Positions 56,365-64,000 of a stretch of 64,000 bases of DNA are shown here, piece by piece. The notes beneath the pieces are model-generated. The model saw only the letters and a list, made by a program, of their open reading frames with translations. It was not told where the DNA came from and did no database searches. Source of the stretch: Runella sp. MFBS21 (GTDB taxonomy: Bacteria > Bacteroidota > Bacteroidia > Cytophagales > Spirosomataceae). Every line of letters begins with the position of its first letter. Within the stretch, counting starts at the first letter, position 1. The DNA lies in NCBI RefSeq assembly GCF_029433105.1, contig NZ_JARNTW010000006.1, positions 124,001-188,000 of the forward strand, written 5' to 3'. Made by a program: the position numbers and the translations under genes.

Positions 56365-56398
56365 TCCCATTAGAAATATCATTTAATTTCTAATGGGA
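56365..56398 (-). terminator. Terminator of the MORN-like gene
   Basis: Perfect 13-bp arms (56365-56377 and 56386-56398) around an 8-nt loop; on the minus strand a TTTT-rich tail follows. It lies 20 bp behind the stop of the MORN-like gene. Confidence 0.9.
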
Positions 56399-56417
56399 AA
56401 TAGATTACTATTTTTGC

Positions 56418-57401
56418 TTAGTTACCGTTTTCCTCCGCGTCTGGGGTTCCGTCTTTAGGGCGCTCATAAATGAGCTTCCCCTTATCGTCCCACTCGCTCA
56501 ACACTACCCCTTCTCCGTCTTCATACCAATATCGAGGGTAACGAGTAATTTTTTTGCGTTGACGACGATACTGATAATATTCATTCCATGTGCCCACTGG
56601 CGCGTCATTATCATATTGCCCTTTGACCATGAGCTGCCCTGCGTCATAATACATCAGATAATCTCCTTTGCGCTTACCATATTGTACTGGAATCACTTCT
56701 CGAATTTTGGTATGGGCAGAATCATAATATGATACAATAGATTCGGCCGGAAACCCTCGATACCATTTCGTTTTGTCAAGCAGCTTATAGTCTGCGTCAT
56801 ATGCTTCCCAACGTCCGTCTTTGGCTCCTATATAATAATTTCCTTCTTCTACTAAATTGCCTGCTACATAACGTTTATAGGGGCCATGCAGCAAAAGCGC
56901 GTTGTCTTTGTCTTTTATTAACGATTTACTCACCATACGATTACGGGGGTCGTACCAGTTGATTTCCAACCCATCATACATTTTTAGAAAGCGATTTTCT
57001 TTCAATACGTGAAACTCTATCTGAGTAATCCGATCACCACTCCCCATACTAACAACCTGCTTCACAATCGCTAAGCCTTCATATTCGGTATGATATTTTT
57101 TCTTTTTTTGACGACGCGCTTTTTCTTGTTTACGATGTTCTTTGATTTTAAGTCCCAAGTCTGGCAATGTCTCATTAAAAAAACCAACCCCATCCGAAGG
57201 CTTGATAGACTTCCCAGCCACAGTGGCACCTACTCCCAAACTAGGAGTGGACACTCCAATTTTTTGGAGCAAACTATCTGCTTCTGCTTTCTTGTCCCGA
57301 AATTTTTTAGATTTTTTTTCTGACTTATCAGACACCGTTTGTGCTTGCACTACCGCCAGACTAAAAAGTGCCACTGATACAATTGAAAATAGCTTTAGCA
57401 T
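56418..57401 (-). CDS. Exported MORN/YwqK-like repeat protein
   Basis: The start at 57401 gives a signal peptide (MLKLFSIVSVALFSLAVVQA); earlier in-frame ATGs at 57461 and 57425 add a polar leader. The mature protein has a basic helical part (KKSKKFRDKKAEADSLLQKI, and a later RRQKKKKYH), then repeats of Y-x-x-G toggles: EGNYYIGAKDGRWEAYDAD, YGKRKGDYLMYYDAGQLMVKG, DAPVGTWNEYYQYRRQ. This is the YwqK/MORN-variant pattern in which each repeat describes a short beta hairpin. YwqK is sometimes labelled antitoxin, but there is no toxin here and the protein is exported. It may bind envelope partners. Confidence 0.8.
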   Translation of the reverse strand: MLKLFSIVSVALFSLAVVQAQTVSDKSEKKSKKFRDKKAEADSLLQKIGVSTPSLGVGATVAGKSIKPSDGVGFFNETLPDLGLKIKEHRKQEKARRQKKKKYHTEYEGLAIVKQVVSMGSGDRITQIEFHVLKENRFLKMYDGLEINWYDPRNRMVSKSLIKDKDNALLLHGPYKRYVAGNLVEEGNYYIGAKDGRWEAYDADYKLLDKTKWYRGFPAESIVSYYDSAHTKIREVIPVQYGKRKGDYLMYYDAGQLMVKGQYDNDAPVGTWNEYYQYRRQRKKITRYPRYWYEDGEGVVLSEWDDKGKLIYERPKDGTPDAEENGN

Positions 57402-57562
57402 CTTTATCGCTTTTTCTTTTTCCATTTTTTGGTAAATATCGAAACCTCCGTGAAGTGTCAAGCTACCACAGTACCAAAATTATACCAAATTAAAAAACGT
57501 AAGACTTTATAATTTGTTGTGAGCTAAACTTAATCCTAAACTGTAGAGTTTGGCTTTGCTTA

Positions 57563-59113
57563 CTACGCTTTTACAATACGAATCACTTTTTGGCCGGAGT
57601 CGCACTTCATCATACAAAAATACAAACCTGGCATCCACTGCTCGCCGTTGAGTTGTGCCATATAATTGCCCGCAGACAAAGTGGCTTCTTTAAGTACCAT
57701 TACTTCTCTCCCTAGCATATCATAAAGCGCTAGCTTAATACTCATTTTTTTATTAACAGAATACCGGATTTGGGTGGTCTCTACAAAAGGATTAGGGAAA
57801 TTTTGCTCCAGTGAAAATTCGTCCTTATGAACCAAAAGCGGAGTAGTAGAGGTTCGAAAAATAGGTAAGGTAGAAAAATCTCTTTGTCCCATAATATCTC
57901 TAACTACTGGAGATTCGACTCCCAAGTGATCCTGCAAGATGCTAGTATATATTTGCCTAAAATCAAATTCAAATTTAATATCTCCATTCGCATCTAAGTC
58001 TGTCAGGCTTGGGGTTTTCCCTATAATTCCCCCTCTTACGCTATTTCCAATCACAAACAAAGGCGCTGCCGAGCCGTGGTCTGTTCCCATTGTGCCGTTT
58101 TGATTTACTCGCCGCCCAAATTCCGAAAAAGTCATCACTACTACTTTATCGGCTACGCCTCTTTTTTCTAGGTCTTTTTGAAATGCCGCCACGGCTTCCG
58201 ACACAGTCTTAAGAAGGTTTGCATGTGTACCTGTAGTGGTAGCATTCGCAACTACTTGATTAGCATGAGTATCAAACCCACCTATAGTGGTGAGATATAC
58301 AGGCGTTTGGAGTCCTCCACCTATCAATTCACCTATTATCCTTAGTTGACTTGCCAATCCTGTAGAAGGGTAAGGAGATATATTTTTGGCCGAAATCTCC
58401 CATTTTTGTTTAATCACTCCTGAGTATGCTACCGACTGAGTAGCTATTTGCCTCATAAATTTCAGTTCTTCGCCAGCCAACGTATCCGGAATAGGCTCAT
58501 TATCAATAGTGGTACCATTGACCAAATTATAAAAATTGGTAGGACTGCTAAATACCACACCTGTAGACCCCAAATCTGTTTGAATCAATAAAGACTCCAC
58601 TGAACCTAACTGCACTGCCATCGGATGCTCTGGAATAGACACCGGAAAACCTGGGTACATCTTTGTCAAATACCGTCCTGCCCATCCTTCATCCAACAAC
58701 TCTTCGGCATTTGAAGCGGTAAGCCAAATATCTGTAGCCCTAAAATGTGACCGATTCGGATTTGCGTAGCCTACACTTTGGACGAGGGTCATTTTACCAT
58801 TATCGTACAAATTTTTGAGGGCTATCATATTGGGGTTGAGCCCGATTTGGCTATTGAGCGGCAATACATCCTGCTTTCTGATAGCAATATTTGCCCTGCG
58901 ACTATAATAAGCCGCACTTTCGTAGGGAACGACAGTATTGAGACCGTCATTTCCACCCGCCAATTGTACCAATACAATGATTTTGCCAGCGGTCGCTTCC
59001 ATATGAATCGCAAAAGGATTATACGCAAACGCCCTGACAGGCACTCCGTTCATTCCAAAAGCTACGCCTCCTGAAACGAGACTCAACTGTTTTAAAAATT
59101 CTTTACGATTCAT
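57563..59113 (-). CDS. DUF1501 protein with type IX secretion sorting domain
   Basis: A 516-residue exported protein. The start MNRKEFLKQLSLVSGGVAFG is Tat-like but lacks the second Arg, so Sec is as likely. The DUF1501 domain (an alkaline-phosphatase-like fold) is seen in VLVQLAGGNDGLNTVVPY, NRSHFRATDIWLTAS, TIGGFDTHANQVVANA and VMTFSEFGRRVNQNGTMGTDHGSAAPLFVIG. The last ~85 residues (LEQNFPNPFVETTQIRYSV, LYDMLGREV, GLYFCMMKC...VIRIVKA) are a T9SS type A sorting domain, so it is exported across the outer membrane. It works with the upstream DUF1800 gene 28 bp away. Confidence 0.93.
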   Translation of the reverse strand: MNRKEFLKQLSLVSGGVAFGMNGVPVRAFAYNPFAIHMEATAGKIIVLVQLAGGNDGLNTVVPYESAAYYSRRANIAIRKQDVLPLNSQIGLNPNMIALKNLYDNGKMTLVQSVGYANPNRSHFRATDIWLTASNAEELLDEGWAGRYLTKMYPGFPVSIPEHPMAVQLGSVESLLIQTDLGSTGVVFSSPTNFYNLVNGTTIDNEPIPDTLAGEELKFMRQIATQSVAYSGVIKQKWEISAKNISPYPSTGLASQLRIIGELIGGGLQTPVYLTTIGGFDTHANQVVANATTTGTHANLLKTVSEAVAAFQKDLEKRGVADKVVVMTFSEFGRRVNQNGTMGTDHGSAAPLFVIGNSVRGGIIGKTPSLTDLDANGDIKFEFDFRQIYTSILQDHLGVESPVVRDIMGQRDFSTLPIFRTSTTPLLVHKDEFSLEQNFPNPFVETTQIRYSVNKKMSIKLALYDMLGREVMVLKEATLSAGNYMAQLNGEQWMPGLYFCMMKCDSGQKVIRIVKA

Positions 59114-59141
59114 ACGATTGGAAAATGAAGGAAATTAAGAA

Positions 59142-60518
59142 CTACGCAAATTGAAACTCAGGAAGCCGCATAATGGCTTTCAGCAATGCTTTTATTTGGT
59201 TTTCAGCGCCGGGGGTACTTGTGGACCAATTGGCCAATATCGTACTCCCAAGCAATGTATTGACTAAGGTCTGCTTTTTTGGGGAGCTTATTGGGAACTG
59301 TAAAAACACATTTACCACATCATCTACAAATTTGATGGCCTCCTCTGAGGTTTTATAGCTCCGAGCATAGTCCACTGGAGGCGATATAAGCTTAAATTGC
59401 GTACTGCGGGTATTGCCCATAGCATTGACGACATAATCTGAGAACCCTCCTCTGACGGCATAGGTAGTAGAACTAATCCAATCCCGCTGACCTACCCATC
59501 CTTGAACATCAGGGGGCGAAAACAATTGCTGTTGAAGGGCTTGCGTTTGGCTAAAAATATAAGCCCAGTCGGCTGAAGGAGTAATCTGCATGACAGTCAA
59601 GTCAAACGCCTTCAAAACTCCCAAAGTAATTTCCATGGGATTCTTGATTTTGGCTCCTTTGTACTGAGCACTAAAAAACTCCTCAGAGGTAAACAAAAAT
59701 GATAGTACGGGGCGAATCTCATAATTATTTTGCCTGAATACGTTTGCCATTTGTTTGATAAAAGCTTCGTTTGGCTTATAAAACACAAATTCTTTATAGA
59801 GCTTCCGACATACAAACTCTGCCGCTTGAGGCTTTTCTAAGATAAGATCTATGATGTTTTCGTGGTTAAAATTACCGGTTTTTCCAAAGAAAGTTTTGTT
59901 AGAATTGGCAAAGCGAGATGCCACAAAAGTAGCGGTTAGCCCATTGACTTGCCATCCTGTCAAAGCCAAAGCAGCTTGTTTTATATCTTCTTCGGTATAA
60001 TTGCCAATACCCAACGTAAAAAGCTCCATCAGCTCACGAGCATAGTTTTCATTTGGGCTATTGTTTCGGCTCAATCTACCGTCCAAATAAATCAACATAG
60101 CTGGATCAATAGTAACATCTTTGGCAAGTTGACGAAAATTTCCCCACGCCATACGCCGAAACAAGGCGTTTTGGAGATACATATGTTGAGGGTAGTTTAC
60201 TTTGTCACGAGCAGATACAAAATGATTATGCCAAAACAATACCATTTTTTCACGCATGTTGGTTTCTTCGGCAAGCATTCTATCATACCACCAATAAGTA
60301 AGAGAACGATATCGTTCTCCTTCTAAGTTGTTGTTTACAGGGGTTTCACTTACCCAATCTCCTGGGGGAGCAGGCAAAGGTGAGTCGGCGAGGAGTTCTT
60401 TCTCTACAAATGCCTCTACAGTAGAGTAAGCGAGCGCTCTTTGTAGGTCTTTGCGCGAATACCCAAACAAACACCTTGATAGTAGATGTTTGGCATTAGA
60501 TAAATCCCAAACTGGCAT
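59142..60518 (-). CDS. DUF1800 family protein
   Basis: A 458-residue protein of the DUF1800 family, nearly always paired with DUF1501 in Bacteroidota and Planctomycetota. Signatures: AKHLLSRCLFGYSRKDL at the start, LTYWWYDRMLAEETNMREKMVLFWHNHFV, NSPNENYARELMELFTLGIGNYTEEDIKQAALALTGW, KPNEAFIKQMANVF and FSPPDVQGWVGQRDW. No signal peptide is evident. The biochemical role is unknown; surface assembly has been suggested for the pair. It is the first gene of the two-gene operon, divergent from cutC. Confidence 0.93.
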   Translation of the reverse strand: MPVWDLSNAKHLLSRCLFGYSRKDLQRALAYSTVEAFVEKELLADSPLPAPPGDWVSETPVNNNLEGERYRSLTYWWYDRMLAEETNMREKMVLFWHNHFVSARDKVNYPQHMYLQNALFRRMAWGNFRQLAKDVTIDPAMLIYLDGRLSRNNSPNENYARELMELFTLGIGNYTEEDIKQAALALTGWQVNGLTATFVASRFANSNKTFFGKTGNFNHENIIDLILEKPQAAEFVCRKLYKEFVFYKPNEAFIKQMANVFRQNNYEIRPVLSFLFTSEEFFSAQYKGAKIKNPMEITLGVLKAFDLTVMQITPSADWAYIFSQTQALQQQLFSPPDVQGWVGQRDWISSTTYAVRGGFSDYVVNAMGNTRSTQFKLISPPVDYARSYKTSEEAIKFVDDVVNVFLQFPISSPKKQTLVNTLLGSTILANWSTSTPGAENQIKALLKAIMRLPEFQFA

Positions 60519-60653
60519 ATTGGTAGCTTTTTTATAGAGATTTAACGTTTTATTCTTTTAAATAGACAAATTTGTACCAAAATGGTTTAATTTTTATCTA
60601 TCAAAGATAATTTTTAATTTACTGATAATCAATCCTTAAAATTTATTGTTCGC

Positions 60654-61388
60654 ATGCAGGTTGAAGTATGTACGTTTTCTATTGAATCTTGTTTAAATGC
60701 TCAGAAAGCAGGGGCGCAGCGCGTCGAACTGTGTGGCGGTCTTTATGAAGGGGGCACGACTCCGAGCTATGGTCTTATCAAACTTGCTCGACGCTTACTA
60801 TCTATCAAGATATACGTCATGATTCGTCCTAGAGGTGGAGATTTTTGCTATGATACCTACGAAATTGAAACCATGAAATCTGACATAGAAACTGCCAAAC
60901 AGTTAGGAGCAGATGGAGTGGTATTTGGTATCTTGGACCCAAATGGTAAAGTAAATATTCCAGTTACCAAAGAATTGGTCCAAATAGCTCATCCTATGGG
61001 AGTAACTTTTCATCGTGCTTTCGATGTCACTCCCGATCCTTTTGAAGCCTTAGAGGCAATCATTGAGACTGGAGCTGAACGAATTTTGACCTCAGGCCAA
61101 CACAATACCGCTCCAGAAGGTTGGCAGCTTTTGGAACAAATTGTAAAAAAAGCAAACAACCGAATCGAAATAATGGCTGGCGCAGGCGTAAATGCTGACA
61201 ATGCGTCGCTTTTGGCTCATACAGGAGTGCATGCCCTTCATCTCACGGGCAAGGCCGTCCGCGATGGTGCAATGATTTTTAAAAAAGAAGGCATCAATAT
61301 GGCTTCTGTCTTACCAGCCAATGAGTACGAAATTATTTATAGTGATGAAGTCAAAATCAGGGCTTTAATTGAAAGGTTGAACCGATAA
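60654..61388 (+). CDS. cutC: Copper homeostasis protein CutC
   Basis: A 244-residue TIM-barrel protein of the CutC family: EVCTFSIESCLNAQKAGAQRVELCGGLYEGGTTPS, VMIRPRGGDFCY, DGVVFGILDPNGKVN, MGVTFHRAFDVT, ILTSGQHNTAPEG, IMAGAGVNADNA and ALHLTGKAVRDG. The two family Cys and His residues that may bind Cu(I) are present. It was linked to copper tolerance in E. coli, though the evidence there is mixed. No other copper gene is adjacent; the azurin-fusion gene is far upstream. Confidence 0.93.
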   Translation: MQVEVCTFSIESCLNAQKAGAQRVELCGGLYEGGTTPSYGLIKLARRLLSIKIYVMIRPRGGDFCYDTYEIETMKSDIETAKQLGADGVVFGILDPNGKVNIPVTKELVQIAHPMGVTFHRAFDVTPDPFEALEAIIETGAERILTSGQHNTAPEGWQLLEQIVKKANNRIEIMAGAGVNADNASLLAHTGVHALHLTGKAVRDGAMIFKKEGINMASVLPANEYEIIYSDEVKIRALIERLNR

Positions 61389-61424
61389 AAAAGTATTTTT
61401 AAAATTTTTTATTAATTTAACTCG

Positions 61425-61452
61425 TTAATATTCTTACAAGTAGCTACCTTTG
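61425..61452 (+). promoter_or_regulatory. Candidate nagB-lmbE promoter
   Basis: TTA (61425-61427), 17 bp, TACCTTTG (61445-61452), an exact TAnnTTTG box 32 bp before the ATG, with TTA in place of TTG at -33. Confidence 0.5.
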
Positions 61453-61484
61453 AATCCGAAAAAATCACTTCTTCTCTTGATATC

Positions 61485-63431
61485 ATGATTACTGAACCTT
61501 TAATGATTCAAGCCCAAGCTGCCGACAGTGGCATTATAGGTCAAGCGATTACCTACGAAAAAATTCCAACTCAGATTTATGCAGATGCAAAAGACGCATC
61601 TGGAGCAGTAGCGCAAGAAATCGCCGACTTGATCCGCAGCAAACAAAAAGAGGGCAAACCTTGTGTATTAGGTCTTGCGACGGGCTCCTCTCCCAAGACC
61701 GTGTATGCCCGTCTTATCAAAATGCACCGAGAAGAGGGCCTTAGTTTTAAGAATGTTATTACGTTCAACTTGGACGAATACTACCCCATGCAGCCTGATT
61801 CGATTCACAGCTACGTACGCTTTATGCGCGAGCAGCTTTTTGATCATGTTGACATTCCTAAAGAAAACTATTTCATTCCTGATGGTGCGATTCCGGCTCC
61901 AATGATTGCGGAATTTGCTCAAAGTTATGAAAACAAAATCAACGCCTTAGGAGGTATTGATTTCCAATTGTTAGGAATAGGTGGCAATGGGCACATTGGC
62001 TTCAATGAGCCTGGTTCGTTGATCAATTCGCGTACACGTCTGATGACGCTAGACCACTCCACTCGGGCGGCTGCCGCCATGGAGTTTGGCGGGCTACATC
62101 AAGTTCCCAAAAAGGCCATTACAATGGGGGTATCTATCATCATGAATGCTAAGCGTATAGTACTCCTCGCTTGGGGTGAGCGCAAAGCACCCATGATCAA
62201 AGCCTCAGTAGAAGGTCCGGTAACAGAGCATGTACCTGCATCCTATCTCCAAGCCCACCCAAATACATCTTTCTTTGTAGACGAGCGGGCTGCCTCAGAA
62301 CTAACTCGCGTAAAAACACCGTGGCTAGTAGATACCGTAGAGTGGGACAACTCTATGATAAAAAAAGCCGTGACACATTTGTCTTTGACGCTTAAAAAGC
62401 CAATCCTTAAACTCACTACCAAAGATTACAACGACAATGGTATGAGTGATATGCTTGCGGCTCACGGCTCCGCTTACGATATCAACATCAATGTTTTCAA
62501 TCAGCTTCAGCATACTATTACAGGATGGCCTGGGGGAAAACCAAACGCCGACGATACTCACCGTCCAGAGAGAGCATTACCTGCCAAAAAGCGGGTGATT
62601 ATTTTCAGCCCTCACCCCGACGATGATATCATCTCAATGGGAGGTACTTTCCAACGTCTCGTTGACCAAGGGCATGAGGTGCATGTAGCTTACCAAACCT
62701 CTGGTAACATTGCCGTTGCTGACGATGAAGCTTTTCGTTTTATCGACTTTGTGGTAGATTATAACCAGAAGTTTGGCATAGAAAGCCCTGCTGCCATGAA
62801 AATTTTTGAGGACGCAAAAGACTTCCTTAAAAAGAAAAAAGACAGCGAAATCGATACACCAGAAGTTCGTTATGTAAAGGGTATCATTCGTAGGGGCGAA
62901 GCCAAATCTACTTGTCGTTTTGTGGGCACGGAGCATTTCCACTTCTTAGATATGCCTTTTTATGAAACAGGCACTATCCAAAAGAAACCTATCAGCGATG
63001 ATGATGTCAAAATCATTGTTAATTTGATAGAAGAGGTGAAACCGCACCAAATTTATGCTGCTGGCGATTTTGCTGACCCTCATGGTACTCACAAGGTATG
63101 TTGGGACGCAATCGAAGCAGCCCTCAAACAATTGAAGCACAAAAACTTCATGAAAGACTGCTGGGTATGGCTTTATCGTGGTGCGTGGGCCGAGTGGGAC
63201 ATCCACGAAATCGAAATGGCTGTACCGATGAGTCCTGACCAAGTGGTCAAAAAACGCCTCGGTATCTTCAAACACCAATCTCAAAAAGACGGTGTTGTCT
63301 TCCAAGGAGAAGACTCACGGGAGTTTTGGCAGCGTGCAGAAGAACGCAACAGCGGAACAGCTCGTTTATACGACCAATTGGGCTTAGCAGAGTACGAAGC
63401 CATGGAAGCCTTTGTACGTTGGCATTTTTAA
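61485..63431 (+). CDS. nagB: Glucosamine-6-phosphate deaminase fused to a PIG-L/LmbE deacetylase domain
   Basis: A 648-residue fusion. Residues ~1-310 are a NagB domain: LGLATGSSPKTVYARLI, VITFNLDEYYPM (catalytic Asp), GIGGNGHIGFNEPGS with the ring-opening His, and TRAAAAMEFGG. Residues ~365-648 are an LmbE/PIG-L domain with the zinc motif SPHPDDDIISMGG (H377, P378, D379, D380), YQTSGNIAVADD and a later GDFADPHGTHKVCWDAI. The pair could first remove an acetyl group from N-acetylglucosamine-6-phosphate-like sugar and then deaminate to fructose-6-phosphate. This fusion is widespread in Bacteroidota; the substrate of the second half is not settled. Confidence 0.92.
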   Translation: MITEPLMIQAQAADSGIIGQAITYEKIPTQIYADAKDASGAVAQEIADLIRSKQKEGKPCVLGLATGSSPKTVYARLIKMHREEGLSFKNVITFNLDEYYPMQPDSIHSYVRFMREQLFDHVDIPKENYFIPDGAIPAPMIAEFAQSYENKINALGGIDFQLLGIGGNGHIGFNEPGSLINSRTRLMTLDHSTRAAAAMEFGGLHQVPKKAITMGVSIIMNAKRIVLLAWGERKAPMIKASVEGPVTEHVPASYLQAHPNTSFFVDERAASELTRVKTPWLVDTVEWDNSMIKKAVTHLSLTLKKPILKLTTKDYNDNGMSDMLAAHGSAYDININVFNQLQHTITGWPGGKPNADDTHRPERALPAKKRVIIFSPHPDDDIISMGGTFQRLVDQGHEVHVAYQTSGNIAVADDEAFRFIDFVVDYNQKFGIESPAAMKIFEDAKDFLKKKKDSEIDTPEVRYVKGIIRRGEAKSTCRFVGTEHFHFLDMPFYETGTIQKKPISDDDVKIIVNLIEEVKPHQIYAAGDFADPHGTHKVCWDAIEAALKQLKHKNFMKDCWVWLYRGAWAEWDIHEIEMAVPMSPDQVVKKRLGIFKHQSQKDGVVFQGEDSREFWQRAEERNSGTARLYDQLGLAEYEAMEAFVRWHF

Positions 63432-63470
63432 TGCGGTTTTTATAAAACAATATACAATAAGATAATAATC

Positions 63471-63512
63471 AAGCGTTAGCAGGTGTAAAACTCGCTAACG
63501 CTTTGTTTTTTT
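63471..63512 (+). terminator. Terminator of nagB-lmbE
   Basis: Arms AAGCGTTAGC (63471-63480) and GCTAACGCTT (63494-63503) pair perfectly around a 13-nt loop, followed by TG and seven T. Confidence 0.9.
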
Positions 63513-63551
63513 ACGCTTATATTTGCTGCCACGTTTTTATTCATCTTTCGT

Positions 63552-63881
63552 ATGCGTACGGTTTTGTTACTGCTACTATCAAATGTTTTTATGACAACCG
63601 CTTGGTATTGGCACCTAAAGTTTAAAGAAACTTCACTTTGGAAAGTTATCTTAGTTAGTTGGCTTATTGCTTTTTTAGAATATTGCATCGCCGTTCCTGC
63701 TAATCGTATCGGTTCCTATGAGTTTAATGCTTTCGAGCTTAAAACGATTCAAGAAGTAGTAAGTCTGACGGTTTTTGTAGGATTTGCAGTTTTTTATCTG
63801 AAAGAAGAAGTTCGTTGGAATTATTTGGTGGGCTTTGGTCTCATGGTTTTGGCGGTATTCTTTGTTTTTAAAAAGTGGTAA
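63552..63881 (+). CDS. DUF486 (DMT superfamily) small membrane protein
   Basis: A 109-residue protein with four membrane helices: residues ~1-18, 28-48 (LWKVILVSWLIAFLEYCIAV), ~70-85 and ~88-107. The sequence W-Y-W-H-L-K-F in the first loop, then PANRIGSYEFNAFELKTIQEVVSL, is characteristic of DUF486, a small member of the drug/metabolite transporter superfamily, likely a dimer. Its substrate is unknown. It follows a terminator, so it has its own transcript. Confidence 0.92.
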   Translation: MRTVLLLLLSNVFMTTAWYWHLKFKETSLWKVILVSWLIAFLEYCIAVPANRIGSYEFNAFELKTIQEVVSLTVFVGFAVFYLKEEVRWNYLVGFGLMVLAVFFVFKKW

Positions 63882-63905
63882 TTTGCCATTTTTATTCTAT
63901 TTTGA

Positions 63906-64000
63906 ATGAAACAACAACTCATAAAAATATCCGTTTTGGTCGCCATCCTCATTGGCATTAATCTTCTAGCATCTTTTGTTTTTGTTAGATGGGACTTAAC
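63906..64000 (+). CDS. gldG: Start of a GldG-like gliding motility protein (cut by window edge)
   Basis: The last 95 bp encode MKQQLIKISVLVAILIGINL, then LASFVFVRWDLT, before the window ends. One N-terminal membrane helix followed by R-W-D-L-T is the typical start of GldG proteins (ABC exporter-associated, extracytoplasmic), which begin with a hydrophobic helix and a DLT-x-x-KRYTLS motif. It needs the downstream sequence to be confirmed; other ABC_transp_aux proteins start the same way. Confidence 0.6.
   Translation, partial: MKQQLIKISVLVAILIGINLLASFVFVRWDL

Noticed and set aside
56418-57401. MORN/YwqK protein as an antitoxin
   Set aside because: It has a signal peptide and no partner toxin; the antitoxin label in databases rests on weak grounds.

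Overview
The window looks like a chromosome segment of a Bacteroidota bacterium, most likely order Cytophagales (Spirosomaceae or a related family). The signs are: -7 elements of the form TAnnTTTG instead of TATAAT, almost no Shine-Dalgarno sequences, a type IX secretion (T9SS) C-terminal sorting domain, the start of a GldG-like gliding gene at the right edge, a TonB-dependent receptor with a carboxypeptidase-like N-terminal domain, a NagB-LmbE fusion, a lysyl-tRNA synthetase with a C-terminal tail, and DUF1501/DUF1800, DUF2851 and DUF5723 proteins. Genes are densely packed on both strands. I found no rRNA, tRNA, CRISPR array, transposase, integrase or phage gene.

Layout. 1-5.4 kb: a truncated secreted protein, DUF2851, an M28 peptidase, DUF1801 and a glycosyltransferase. 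5.6-10.5 kb: a tripartite efflux operon (TolC, membrane-fusion protein, unknown 116-residue protein, MacB-like permease, ATPase). 10.5-12.3 kb: a glutathionylspermidine-synthase-like enzyme with a UPF0323-like lipoprotein. 12.5-19.8 kb: malate dehydrogenase, a propeller-azurin fusion, an Ig-repeat protein, a DmpA-type peptidase and hemA. 20-26.5 kb: a histidine kinase, a membrane phosphatase/nuclease-fold protein, atpD-atpC and a polyferredoxin. 26.5-29.3 kb: an ECF sigma factor with a probable dual-membrane anti-sigma factor, and an Eda-type aldolase. 29.5-35 kb: a flavin reductase, a YheT hydrolase, cysteine desulfurase and lysS. 35-38.6 kb: SPFH protein, ribbon-helix-helix protein and an accessory patch. 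38.6-50.4 kb: a DUF5723/OmpA-like envelope operon, hemW, mtgA, an M43 protease and a cohesin-like protein. 50.4-60.5 kb: meaB, ispD, queA, a TonB receptor with its lipoprotein, a MORN-like protein and DUF1501/DUF1800. 60.6-64 kb: cutC, nagB-lmbE, DUF486 and the start of gldG.

Most genes are core metabolism (haem, isoprenoid, ATP, Fe-S, queuosine, aminosugar) or cell envelope. The least ordinary stretch is 32.7-38.6 kb. It holds two diverged copies of a ~210-bp intergenic element that share a long hairpin with a compensated base pair. It also holds an orphan 440-residue protein with an R-x4-H motif of the HEPN ribonuclease type, followed directly by a ~190-bp imperfect inverted repeat ending in AACGTTAG that resembles an integron attC site. 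Together these suggest a stray gene cassette, possibly defensive, sitting in a repeat-rich spot. All function calls come from reading motifs by eye; no database search was run.
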